DNA of 64,000 bases, taken from positions 248,001 to 312,000 of the forward strand of contig JAEPMA010000005.1 of assembly GCA_017644185.1 (NCBI GenBank). Direction: 5' to 3'. The stretch's first letter is position 1; every line of letters starts with the position of its first letter. This document shows positions 40,900 through 48,920 of the stretch, piece after piece. This DNA comes from Rhodospirillales bacterium. Its GTDB lineage: Bacteria; Pseudomonadota; Alphaproteobacteria; Rhodospirillales; Casp-alpha2. Under the pieces are notes generated by a model. That model was not told the origin of the DNA and made no database searches. It saw only the letters and a program-made list of their open reading frames with translations. The translations under genes were made by a program, and so were the position numbers.

Positions 40900-42315
40900 C
40901 TATCCGACGTCGATCCACGTCCCCATCCCGGCCATGTGATGTTCCAGCATGTGACAATGAAACAGCCATTTCCCCGGATTGTCGGCGACAAAGGCAATCC
41001 GAACCTTTTCCCCGACATCGACCAGTTCGGTATCCCGCCAGGGCGCGCCGGCGACCTTCTCACCGTTGCGTTCGACCACCTTGAAGTGATGGCCGTGCAG
41101 ATGCATCGCATGTGGCCAGCGGGTGTCATTGATAATGTTGACGGTGAGCGTCCGTCCCGTGGGCACGCGGGCGAGGGGGGTATCGGTGCGGCCCGCCACC
41201 CCGTTCAGCGACCACGCCTGACCTTTTTCCAGCAAAAGCGTGCGCATGTCGAACATCTGCCCCTTGTACGTCGCACCGCGCATGCCCCCCATCATACCAC
41301 CCTCCATCAACAGATCGACGTGCATCGCATCCGCGAGATCGAGTGCATGGGCGGAGAGGGGGTTCTTCGGGAGTATCAGCGGTTCCGTGAGCGGGCTCTC
41401 CCGCACTGGTTCGCCCTCGATAACGATGGAGGCAGCGCCGAGTGCGGGCTCGATCGAGACTTCCATCACCTCGATCTTCTTACCCGGCGCGGCGGGGATA
41501 TCGATGATCAGGTCGGCGCGCTGCGCGGGGGCCAGCAAAAGCGCATCCCCCAAAGGTTTCGGCGTCTCCAATGGCTGGCCGTCGACGGCAACGACCATGG
41601 GCGACAGTTCGGGGAATGCGAACGCCATGATCCGCGCGTTGGCGGCGGAAATGCAGCGCAACCTGACGCGCGCGCCCGGACGAACCCGATATGTCGGTTT
41701 GGTGTCGCCGTTGACCGTCAGCCAGTTGCCCATCCGCCCGCCGTGCGCGGCGTCGTGAATATCGCCAAAACCACCGGCGATCTTGCCGTCTTCATTCAAA
41801 AGCCAGTCGTCGGCGATGAACAACAGATCTTCATCGACCGGGACGGGCGTGTCTTCCTCGACGATCAACGCCCCATAGAGTCCGCGGCCGACCTGCTCCC
41901 ACGAACGATGATGCGAATGATACCAATACGTTCCCGCGTCGGGGGCGGTGAAGCGGTAGTCGAAAATTTGCCCCCGTTCGATGGGGGCTTGGGTAAAGCC
42001 GCTCACCCCATCCATGGCGTTCTCGATCCGGATACCGTGCCAATGAACCGATGTCGGTTCGGGTAGATTATTCTCGACCCGGACATGTATCGGCTTGTTT
42101 CTGGGAATCCTGAGGACCGGGCCCGGGCTTTGACCGCCGAACACCCAGGCCGGGGTTTTCGGCTTGTCGGCGCCCATCAGCGTCACGCCGGCTTCACCGG
42201 CCATCAATAGCCGATCCGGGGCAGCCTCGGCCCTCAGGGGCACCGGAAGAAGCGGCATCAGGGCAGCCGCGCCGGTGAGGCCGATAAATTCGCGTCGTCG
42301 CATGGCGTCGTCCAT
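40900..42315 (-). CDS. Multicopper oxidase, Tat-exported
   Basis: 471 residues. A twin-arginine signal (MRRREFIGLTGAAAL) indicates folded export to the periplasm. All copper motifs are present: HWHG, HSHH, HLHGHHF and HCHMLEHHMAGM with an axial Met. A methionine-rich insert near EGGMMGGMRG resembles those of CueO/CopA-type cuprous oxidases, so copper detoxification is the likeliest role. The start could also be the second ATG at 42303. The gene stands between two family D repeats. Confidence 0.9.
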   Translation of the reverse strand: MDDAMRRREFIGLTGAAALMPLLPVPLRAEAAPDRLLMAGEAGVTLMGADKPKTPAWVFGGQSPGPVLRIPRNKPIHVRVENNLPEPTSVHWHGIRIENAMDGVSGFTQAPIERGQIFDYRFTAPDAGTYWYHSHHRSWEQVGRGLYGALIVEEDTPVPVDEDLLFIADDWLLNEDGKIAGGFGDIHDAAHGGRMGNWLTVNGDTKPTYRVRPGARVRLRCISAANARIMAFAFPELSPMVVAVDGQPLETPKPLGDALLLAPAQRADLIIDIPAAPGKKIEVMEVSIEPALGAASIVIEGEPVRESPLTEPLILPKNPLSAHALDLADAMHVDLLMEGGMMGGMRGATYKGQMFDMRTLLLEKGQAWSLNGVAGRTDTPLARVPTGRTLTVNIINDTRWPHAMHLHGHHFKVVERNGEKVAGAPWRDTELVDVGEKVRIAFVADNPGKWLFHCHMLEHHMAGMGTWIDVG

Positions 42316-42639
42316 AAAATTGGCAATCGATATCTAGATAGACGTTCCGGTAACCGGAAGGTCAAGACGTTCGCGTCCCGCATCTTCCCCCCTCACCCAA
42401 CCTCTCCACCTGCAAGGGGAGAGGGGTAGCTGCGGCATATCGTCGAGAGTCCCTCTCCCCACATATTTGGGGGAGAGGACAGGTGAGGGGGCATACATCT
42501 GCGTTGCACGCGTCAATCAGCCCCGGATATGCAGCGTCCGCCCTTGCTCATCAGGGCCGCGCGGCTCAAAATCGGGCCCAAGTTTCGATAAGCAAGCGGC
42601 CATAACGCTTGCATCCACTTAGGGAGACCATCAGCCTTC
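42316..42639. other. Intergenic gap holding a family D repeat
   Basis: 324 bp between divergent multicopper oxidase and CoA-transferase genes. A family D palindromic block occupies 42386-42491 (CCCCTCACCC ... GGTGAGGGGG with CTCTCCCC/GGGGGAGAG inside). The rest presumably holds the two promoters; I see no ORF. Confidence 0.6.
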
Positions 42640-43857
42640 ATGACGACCGAACACGACAATTCTACCCAGAAACCCTTAAGCGGTGTCCGCGTTTTGGATA
42701 TCGCGAGCTTCATCGCAGCCCCCTTCGCCGCCACGATCATGAGCGAATTCGGCGCCGAGGTGATAAAGATTGAACAACCGAAGGGCGGCGACCCGTGGCG
42801 CCGCTACGGGACGAAAACGCCCCTCGACGATTGCTCTCTCGCCTGGCTGACCGAGGCCCGCAACAAGCGCTCCATCACGCTCAATCTGCGCGAAGCGCGG
42901 GGTGCCGAGCTATTCAAGCAACTGGTCAAGGACGCCGATGTCGTCACCGAGAACTTCCGCCCCGGCACGTTGGAAAAATGGGGGCTCGGTTATGACACGC
43001 TTAAAGAGATCAACCCCGGCCTGATCCTTTTACGCGTCTCTGGTTACGGGCAGACCGGCCCTTACAAAGACCGCCCCGGGTTTGCGCGGATCGCGCATGC
43101 CTATGGGGGGCTCACGTATCTTTCGGGTAATCCGGGCGAGATCCCGGTGACACCGGGCTCCACGTCTCTCGGGGATTACATGACGGGGATGTATGGGTGT
43201 ATCGGCATCATGATGGCGCTCAGGCATCGTGACGCGACGGGTGAGGGGCAGGTCGTCGACTGTGCTTTGTATGAGAGCGTCTTCCGCGTTCTGGATGAGA
43301 TCGCGCCCAGATACGCCCAGGACGGCTTCGTCCGCGAGCCGGAGGGGACGGGCACGGTGAATGCCTGCCCGCACGGGCATTTCCCGGCGGGTGACGGCAA
43401 GTTCCTGTCCATCGCGTGCACCACCGACAAGATGTTCGAACGATTGACCGTCGCCATGGAACGCCCGGATTTGTGGGAGAAATACGGCGATCAGGCGGAA
43501 CGGTTGAAAAACCGGGAGATCGTTTTGAAAGAGGTCGAGGCGTGGACGACATCCATGCCGCGTGACGAGGTGATCGACGTCTGCACCTCGAAAGACGTGC
43601 CCTGCGGGGCGATCAATTCCATCGCCGATATTTTCGCCGATCCGCATTTCAAGGCGCGCGGCACGATGGAAACGGTCGATGTCCCGGGTGTCGGCCCGGT
43701 CGTCGTGCCGACGTCATTACCCAGATTGTCCGAAACCCCCGGCGAAATCGCGGCCCTTGGGCCCACGCTGGGCGAGGCCAACGAGATGGTCTACGGCGAG
43801 TGGCTGGGCCTTAGCGACGCCGAGATCGACCAACTGACGAAAGACGGCGTCATCTGA
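42640..43857 (+). CDS. CaiB/BaiF family CoA-transferase (class III)
   Basis: 405 residues. Class III CoA-transferases move CoA between carboxylic acids through an Asp anhydride; the catalytic Asp is in TSLGDYMTGMYG. The N-terminal Rossmann half shows RVLDIASFIAAPFAATIMSEFGAEVIK in short motifs. It is the first gene of a three-gene run with the CitE-like and HpaB-like genes, so it probably activates the acid that those enzymes process. Confidence 0.9.
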   Translation: MTTEHDNSTQKPLSGVRVLDIASFIAAPFAATIMSEFGAEVIKIEQPKGGDPWRRYGTKTPLDDCSLAWLTEARNKRSITLNLREARGAELFKQLVKDADVVTENFRPGTLEKWGLGYDTLKEINPGLILLRVSGYGQTGPYKDRPGFARIAHAYGGLTYLSGNPGEIPVTPGSTSLGDYMTGMYGCIGIMMALRHRDATGEGQVVDCALYESVFRVLDEIAPRYAQDGFVREPEGTGTVNACPHGHFPAGDGKFLSIACTTDKMFERLTVAMERPDLWEKYGDQAERLKNREIVLKEVEAWTTSMPRDEVIDVCTSKDVPCGAINSIADIFADPHFKARGTMETVDVPGVGPVVVPTSLPRLSETPGEIAALGPTLGEANEMVYGEWLGLSDAEIDQLTKDGVI

Positions 43858-43872
43858 CGCGGGAGAAGAAGC

Positions 43873-44757
43873 ATGAGAGAACACGCCCACCGCACCTATC
43901 TATTCACCCCCGGCAACCACCCGAGACGCGTCGAGAAGGCTTTCACGCTGGATACCGATGTCGTGATCCTCGATCTGGAAGACGCCGTCGCCATCGCGGA
44001 AAAAGTGAAAACCCGCGATATCGTCAGGGAAACGCTGGCGAAACCGCGCGATACGGCGGCTTTCGTCCGGGTCAACGCTTATGACACCGAATACTGCTAC
44101 GGCGATATCTGCGCGGTCGTCTGCCCGGATCTGGACGGCGTGATGCTGCCGAAACTGGAGAGCGTCGAAGACCTGATGTCGGTCGAATGGCTGATTTCGA
44201 ACCTTGAGCGCAATCAGGGGATGGAGGTCGGCACCATCGATCTGTTGCCCATCATCGAAACCGCCAAGGGCGCGGCCAACCTGCGCGATATGGTGCAGGC
44301 CGGCTCGCGCGTGAAGCGCTTTGCCTTCGGGGCCGGGGACTACACCCGCGATCTCGGGATGGACTGGACGATGGAGGAGGCGGAACTCCTCCCGATCCGG
44401 TCCGAAATGGTTCTGGCGTCCAGATTAGGCGGGTTGGAGCCGCCCATCGACACCGTCTACATCCACATCAAGGAGCACGATCTTTTCAAAAAATCCTGCG
44501 AGACCGTCCGCGCGCTCGGCTTTCAGGGCAAGATGTGCATCCACCCCGATCAGATCGGCCCGGCCAACACCGCGTTCTCGCCAACCGCTGATTCCATCGC
44601 ATGGTCGGAAAAGATCGTCGCCGCGTTCGACGAAGCGGAGAAGGCGGGCGTCGCCTCCATTCAGGTGGACGGCTACTTCGTCGACTATCCGATCGTCGAG
44701 AAAGCGCAGCGCACCGTGGACCTTGCCAACGTCCTCAGGAAGCTCAGAAAAATATAA
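43873..44757 (+). CDS. CitE/HpcH family CoA-ester lyase
   Basis: 294 residues, TIM-barrel lyase of the citrate lyase beta / malyl-CoA lyase type. Motifs seen: LFTPGNHPRRVEKA at the start, DLEDAV (metal ligand Asp/Glu), VRVNAYDTEY and MCIHPDQI. It lies 15 bp after the CoA-transferase gene and 28 bp before the HpaB-like gene. Substrate is probably a beta-hydroxyacyl-CoA, unassigned. Confidence 0.87.
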   Translation: MREHAHRTYLFTPGNHPRRVEKAFTLDTDVVILDLEDAVAIAEKVKTRDIVRETLAKPRDTAAFVRVNAYDTEYCYGDICAVVCPDLDGVMLPKLESVEDLMSVEWLISNLERNQGMEVGTIDLLPIIETAKGAANLRDMVQAGSRVKRFAFGAGDYTRDLGMDWTMEEAELLPIRSEMVLASRLGGLEPPIDTVYIHIKEHDLFKKSCETVRALGFQGKMCIHPDQIGPANTAFSPTADSIAWSEKIVAAFDEAEKAGVASIQVDGYFVDYPIVEKAQRTVDLANVLRKLRKI

Positions 44758-44785
44758 ATATCAACACGTTACGGGAGAAACTTCG

Positions 44786-46339
44786 ATGATTGCCTCACTT
44801 GCCGAATACCGTGAAAGCCTGCGTCAGTTCAGCCCGCGCGTGTTCATCGACGGTGAGCTGATCGAGAGTGTTCCCGACGAGGCACGCCTGCAGCCCGGCA
44901 TCAACGCCATCGGTGTCACCTACGACATGGCGTCCGATCCCGAACTGGCGCCGTTGATGAAGGCCGTCGAGCAGGAAACCGGCAAGACGGTGGACCGGAT
45001 GACGCAGATCGACCGGACCCCCGACGATCTTCTGAAGAAGCTCGAGGCCATCCGTATCATGTGCCGGGAAAGCGGCTGCTCCCAACGGTATCTGGTGCAC
45101 GACGCCTTCAACGGCCTCTATCAGGCGACCAAGAAGTGCGATGCGGAAGAGGGGACGGATTATTTCGAACGCTTCCGCGACTTCATGATCGAAAGCCAGG
45201 AAAACGGCTACAATTACGCGATCGCCATGACGGATGCGAAGGGCGATCGGTCGAAGAAGCCCCACCAACAGTCGAATGTGGATACGTACGTCCACGTGGT
45301 CGAGGAACGCGCCGACGGGATCGTGATCTCGGGCACCAAGGCCATCGTGACGTCCGCGCCTTATGTTCATGGCTTTCTGGTCATGCCGTGCCGCGCCATG
45401 GGCCCCGACGACAAGAAATTCGCGGTCTGCGGCGTGGTCCCCGTGGATGCGGAGGGGGTCACCATCGTCTGCCGGCCATCGGGAAGACCTGGCGAGGATG
45501 CGGCGGTGTTTTCCAAACGCTACGGCCAGACCACGGGCGTCGTGATCTTCGATAACGTCTTCATCCCGCATGAGCGGGTGTTTCTGAACGGCGAAACCGC
45601 GCTTTCCGAAGACATCACCAAGAACTACGCGACCCACCACCGGCAGTCCTGCATCGCGGCCCGCGCCGGGTTCGGCGATCTTCTTATCGGGGCCGGCGCG
45701 CTGATGATCGAAGCCAACGGGCTCGATTGCGACCGCCACGCGCACCTGCGCGACGACATGGTCGAACTGATCAAGATCGTCGAAGGGTTCTTCGCGACCG
45801 GCGTCGCGGCCTCAATCTACGGGCAAAAAGACGGGTCCGGGAACATCATGCCGGAACCGGTGTTCTCGAATATCGGCAAGCTTTTGATGGCGACGCAGAT
45901 TTACGACATGCACCGCCTTGCGCACACGGTGTCTGGCGGGCTGATCGTGGCCCTCCCAGGCCCGGACGAAGACCACAACCCGGAAACCGCGGGCACGCTT
46001 TCCGAAGTTCTCAAGGGCAGGGACGACATCCCGGCCAGCCAGCGCCTGCAAACCGCGCGCCTGATCGAGGATCTGACCGCATCCCACCAGGGCGGCTGGT
46101 ATTCGGTGATCTCCCTTCACGGGGGCGGCTCACCCGAAGCCATGAAGCGCGAAATCTGGCGCAACTATCCCATCGGCGAGAAGAAAGAGATCGCCCAGCA
46201 GCTCATGGACCGCGACCTGGCAGAACGCCTGGATGGTAAGAACCCCGACCGCCAACCGGGCCGCTGCTGCACCATCGGCTGCCGGGTACCGGACTTTCTT
46301 CTGGACGGCGAGATGTCCAAGAAATCGGCTGCGGAGTAG
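44786..46339 (+). CDS. 4-hydroxyphenylacetate 3-hydroxylase family protein (HpaB / 4-hydroxybutyryl-CoA dehydratase-like)
   Basis: 517 residues in the HpaB/AbfD flavoprotein superfamily with an acyl-CoA dehydrogenase fold. Compared from memory with 4-hydroxybutyryl-CoA dehydratase, the C-x3-C segment reads GCSQRYLV (second Cys replaced by Tyr), and the H-x6-C segment reads HRQSCIAA (Cys replaced by Ala). The [4Fe-4S] cluster ligands therefore seem incomplete, and a flavin-dependent monooxygenase or another reaction is more likely. The ATG at 44786 follows ACGGGAGAA. It ends the operon with the CoA-transferase and CitE-like genes. Confidence 0.82.
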   Translation: MIASLAEYRESLRQFSPRVFIDGELIESVPDEARLQPGINAIGVTYDMASDPELAPLMKAVEQETGKTVDRMTQIDRTPDDLLKKLEAIRIMCRESGCSQRYLVHDAFNGLYQATKKCDAEEGTDYFERFRDFMIESQENGYNYAIAMTDAKGDRSKKPHQQSNVDTYVHVVEERADGIVISGTKAIVTSAPYVHGFLVMPCRAMGPDDKKFAVCGVVPVDAEGVTIVCRPSGRPGEDAAVFSKRYGQTTGVVIFDNVFIPHERVFLNGETALSEDITKNYATHHRQSCIAARAGFGDLLIGAGALMIEANGLDCDRHAHLRDDMVELIKIVEGFFATGVAASIYGQKDGSGNIMPEPVFSNIGKLLMATQIYDMHRLAHTVSGGLIVALPGPDEDHNPETAGTLSEVLKGRDDIPASQRLQTARLIEDLTASHQGGWYSVISLHGGGSPEAMKREIWRNYPIGEKKEIAQQLMDRDLAERLDGKNPDRQPGRCCTIGCRVPDFLLDGEMSKKSAAE

Positions 46340-46439
46340 CCCCCTCATCCTGTCCTTCTCCCAAGGGAGAAGGGACTCACGCCATATCACCCCTCTCCCT
46401 GGGGAGAGGGTGGCGCGCGAAGCGCGCCGGGTGAGGGGA
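46340..46439. repeat. Palindromic intergenic repeat, family D (long form)
   Basis: CCCCCTCATCCTG, TTCTCCCAAGGGAGAA, then CCTCTCCCTGGGGAGAGG, a GGCGCGCGAAGCGCGCC hairpin and GGGTGAGGGG. It lies between convergent genes. Confidence 0.7.
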
Positions 46440-46459
46440 AAATACGTCGCCGTCAAAAG

Positions 46460-46471
46460 TCTACTAGTAGA
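46460..46471. repeat. 12-bp palindrome TCTACTAGTAGA, copy 2
   Basis: Lies 2 bp beyond the stop of the D-2-hydroxyacid dehydrogenase gene, between convergent genes, and is followed closely by a partial repeat TCTACT. Confidence 0.6.
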
Positions 46472-46473
46472 AT

Positions 46474-47445
46474 CTACTCCGCCGCGGCGGCGCTGACCGT
46501 TTGCACGTTGATCAGTTCCTGACCGTCCTTGAGGCGCTGCAGGTTGTCGCCGACAAGCTGCGTGAACGTCGTCTGGATCGGCCCGCCGTTGCCGCCGATA
46601 TGCGGAGAAATCAGCACGTTCGGCATGTCCCAGAAGCTGTCTTCGGGCGGTAACGGCTCGTCTTCGAACACGTCGAGGCACGCACCGCCCAGATGCCCGG
46701 ACGAGAGGGCTTGCTTGAGCGCATCGTGATCGACGGTGCCGCCGCGCCCGACGTTGACGAAGATGGCGCCGGGCTTCATCGCCCGGAACTTCTTTTCGCC
46801 CATCAAGTGCCGGGTATCGGCGGAAAGGGGCAGGGTGCTGACGACCGCGTCGGCCATGGGCAGCACATCGGTGAGCTTTGCGATGGGATAAATCTCGTCG
46901 GCGAAGGGGGCGGGGTTGCCGGACCGGTTGATGCCGATGACCCGCGCATCGAACGCCTGCGCCTTGCGGCCGACTTCCTGACCGATGGAGCCGTGACCGA
47001 GGACCAATACTGTCTTCCCCTCAAGGGTTGCGGTGTCGTGCCTGAGATCCTCTCGCCCCCAGCGGCGTTCCGCTTTCAATCCGGCCATCTGCGGCACCAT
47101 GTGCATGTAGGCGAGCAAAAGCGCCATCGCATGCTCTCCAACCGTACCGCCCTTGAGCCCGGCGGCGTTGGTGAAGACGGCATGCTTGGGCACGCCGCCT
47201 TTCTCGAACTCGTCGATGCCGATGGAAATCGACTGTATCCATCTGAGCTTCGGTGCCGCCGTGTTGGCGGCCACGGCCAGCTTTCCCTTATAAAACGGCC
47301 CGCCGACGACAAGAACGTCGGCATCGCCAAGCTCATCGATCGCTTCATCCGGAGTCGTCGCCCGGACGAAATCCACATCGGGATGCTGTTCCCGAAGGAT
47401 GCCGAACGCGTCTTCCTTCCATTGCAGCAGGTAGACCAGTTTCAT
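46474..47445 (-). CDS. D-2-hydroxyacid dehydrogenase
   Basis: 323 residues, NAD(P)-dependent dehydrogenase of the D-isomer-specific family. Cofactor loop VLGHGSIGQEVGR, then the catalytic Arg in NVGRGGTVDHDAL, Glu in FEDEPLP and His in SPHIGG. The N-terminal half is the glyxalate/hydroxypyruvate reductase-like lid domain. Substrate not predictable; it follows tpm on the same strand by 13 bp. Confidence 0.9.
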   Translation of the reverse strand: MKLVYLLQWKEDAFGILREQHPDVDFVRATTPDEAIDELGDADVLVVGGPFYKGKLAVAANTAAPKLRWIQSISIGIDEFEKGGVPKHAVFTNAAGLKGGTVGEHAMALLLAYMHMVPQMAGLKAERRWGREDLRHDTATLEGKTVLVLGHGSIGQEVGRKAQAFDARVIGINRSGNPAPFADEIYPIAKLTDVLPMADAVVSTLPLSADTRHLMGEKKFRAMKPGAIFVNVGRGGTVDHDALKQALSSGHLGGACLDVFEDEPLPPEDSFWDMPNVLISPHIGGNGGPIQTTFTQLVGDNLQRLKDGQELINVQTVSAAAAE

Positions 47446-47458
47446 AACGGAACTCCGT

Positions 47459-48103
47459 TCACGTGTCTTTCGGTGTGAGCAGCCACACGGTTTCGTTGGC
47501 CGCGACCTCGCCCTTGAGGCCCCGGGGGATTACTTTGCGGCGTACAAGTTCGATATCGTAGCCGGCCGCGTAATGATCAATGACCTCGTCTTCGTGGACG
47601 TTGAAGGGCGGCCCCTCCATATCCGACTGGTCGTATTCGAAGGTGATCAGCATCTGTTTGGTGCGGTTCGTGATCTCGGCCAGATGCGCGGTATATCGCT
47701 TGCGCATGCTCGACGGGAAGGCGACCAGGGCGGCGCGGTCGTAAACCGCATCGACGGGGCCCAGGATGTCCCGGGTCAGCGCGAAGAAATCACCGACGAA
47801 GATCTCGATATCTTCCGCCGCGTAGCGCTTGAAAGGACCGGTTTCTGTAACCTCCGGCACCACCCCCAACTCAACGAACAACTGCCTGATCGCATCCTCG
47901 ACCAATTCCACGCCGACGACGCGATAGCCCTTGATCAGCAACCGCGCGATATCGCCGGTCTTGCCGCATAAAGGCACGAAATAGCGCGACCCTTCGGGCA
48001 GTTCGATGGCGTCGAAATGCCGCAAAAGCAGCTTGTTGCCGTCTTTTTCGTGAAATCCGATCTGGTTGGCGGCCCAGCGCTGGCGCCAGAAATCGTGCTC
48101 CAT
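47459..48103 (-). CDS. tpm: Thiopurine S-methyltransferase family protein
   Basis: 214 residues, SAM-dependent methyltransferase resembling bacterial Tpm, which methylates thiols and can volatilise tellurite or selenium. The FWRQRWAANQIGFHE start and VPLCGKTGDI SAM motif are typical. The ATG at 48103 follows CGGAGGA; the ORF can be extended to 48193 but that runs through the divergent operator. It is divergent from a MerR regulator, which probably controls it. Confidence 0.86.
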   Translation of the reverse strand: MEHDFWRQRWAANQIGFHEKDGNKLLLRHFDAIELPEGSRYFVPLCGKTGDIARLLIKGYRVVGVELVEDAIRQLFVELGVVPEVTETGPFKRYAAEDIEIFVGDFFALTRDILGPVDAVYDRAALVAFPSSMRKRYTAHLAEITNRTKQMLITFEYDQSDMEGPPFNVHEDEVIDHYAAGYDIELVRRKVIPRGLKGEVAANETVWLLTPKDT

Positions 48104-48154
48104 CTTCAATCCTCCGATTGTTGTATTAGTGAGCGTTCCAGGCCACGTTACAAG

Positions 48155-48176
48155 TTCAAGTCGACTTGAGGTCAAG
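48155..48176. promoter_or_regulatory. MerR/SoxR-type operator between tpm and the merR gene
   Basis: TTCAAGTCGACTTGAGG, built on the perfect palindrome CAAGTCGACTTG (48157-48168), resembles the SoxR box CCTCAAGTTAACTTGAGG and other MerR-family operators. It sits 52 bp from the tpm start and 31 bp before the MerR start, so it probably controls both. Confidence 0.6.
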
Positions 48177-48198
48177 ACGGGAAACGGAGCCAAATTTC

Positions 48199-48612
48199 AT
48201 GCCCCCAGGCACCATCGACATCGCAGAGGTATCGCGCCGCGCGGGCCTGCCGGCTTCGACGTTAAGATACTACGAGGAAAAGGGCCTGATCCGCTCGGTC
48301 GGACGAAACGGGCTGCGGCGGCTGTTCGACGCGAACGTAATCAACCGTCTGGCGCTGATCTCACTGGGCCGCCACGCCGGCTTCACGCTGGATGAGATCG
48401 GCGAAATGTTCACCGAGAACGGCACACCCCGCATCGACAGAAGCGAGCTGCTGGAGAAAGCCGACGACCTCGACCGCACGATCAAAAAGCTGACCGCGAT
48501 GCGGGATGGGTTGCGTCACGCCGCCGACTGTCCGGCACCCAGCCACCTCGAATGCCCGACATTCCGCCGTCTCGTCGATCTCGCCGGCAAGCGTCCGCCG
48601 GGACGGGGGTAG
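48199..48612 (+). CDS. MerR family transcriptional regulator (SoxR-like recognition helix)
   Basis: 137 residues with an N-terminal winged HTH (IDIAEVSRRAGLPASTLRYYEEKGLI), a dimerisation helix and a C-terminal segment with Cys in DCPAPSHLECPTF. The paired cysteines could sense a metal or redox state, although the SoxR four-cysteine cluster motif is absent. The ATG at 48199 is chosen; the frame extends to 48166 without support. It is divergent from tpm. Confidence 0.84.
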   Translation: MPPGTIDIAEVSRRAGLPASTLRYYEEKGLIRSVGRNGLRRLFDANVINRLALISLGRHAGFTLDEIGEMFTENGTPRIDRSELLEKADDLDRTIKKLTAMRDGLRHAADCPAPSHLECPTFRRLVDLAGKRPPGRG

Positions 48613-48646
48613 ATAGCAAATCTACCAGTAATAGGAATAAACAACC

Positions 48647-48734
48647 GTCATCCTGAACTTGATTCAGGATCCATGCGATCTGGGAAATGCTGCATGTATC
48701 ATGGGCCCTGAATCGAGTTCAGGGCGACGGGCCT
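48647..48734. repeat. Palindromic intergenic repeat, family B (two units)
   Basis: CCTGAACTTGATTCAGG followed by ATCCATG, then CATGGGCCCTGAATCGAGTTCAGGG. Same family as 8191 and 36927. Confidence 0.7.
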
Positions 48735-48751
48735 ATTCGGCGGCAACGTTA

Positions 48752-48850
48752 TTATTTCCCGGACGGCGCACGCCGATCCGGGACCTATTTCAGGCCACGA
48801 CCGGTGAATGCCGGGCACGATGGGTCCCGGCTCAAGGCCGGGATGACGAA
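48752..48850. repeat. Palindromic intergenic repeat, family A
   Basis: TTTCCCGGACGGCGCACGCCGATCCGGGACC on the left (in parts) and GGGTCCCGGCTCAAGGCCGGGATGAC on the right (in parts). It shares the CCCGGACGGCG and GGGTCCCGG motifs with 1194 and 2765. Confidence 0.6.
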
Positions 48851-48860
48851 AACACTCTTG

Positions 48861-48872
48861 TCTACTAGTAGA
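48861..48872. repeat. 12-bp palindrome TCTACTAGTAGA, copy 3
   Basis: Lies 48 bp beyond the mazG stop, next to a family A repeat. Confidence 0.6.
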
Positions 48873-48920
48873 TGCTAAAAGGTGGTTTCGGGAAGAGGGG
48901 GTGGATGCCCGAACCGGGGA

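Larger units (their letters stand above)
48613..48920. other. Repeat-filled gap between convergent merR and mazG
   Basis: 308 bp without a gene. It contains, in order, a TCTACCAGTA near-match to the palindrome motif (48620), a family B double palindrome (48647-48734), a family A block (48752-48850) and copy 3 of TCTACTAGTAGA (48861-48872). Confidence 0.7.

Noticed and set aside
40885-42066. 393-codon plus-strand open frame opposite the multicopper oxidase
   Set aside because: Shadow frame; all copper motifs are on the other strand.
44786-46339. Assignment as 4-hydroxybutyryl-CoA dehydratase
   Set aside because: Two of the [4Fe-4S] ligand positions appear substituted, so only the superfamily is claimed.
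34335-46439. CTCTCCC/GGGAGAGG repeats as a CRISPR array
   Set aside because: The units are far apart, self-palindromic and not separated by uniform spacers. No cas gene is in the window.
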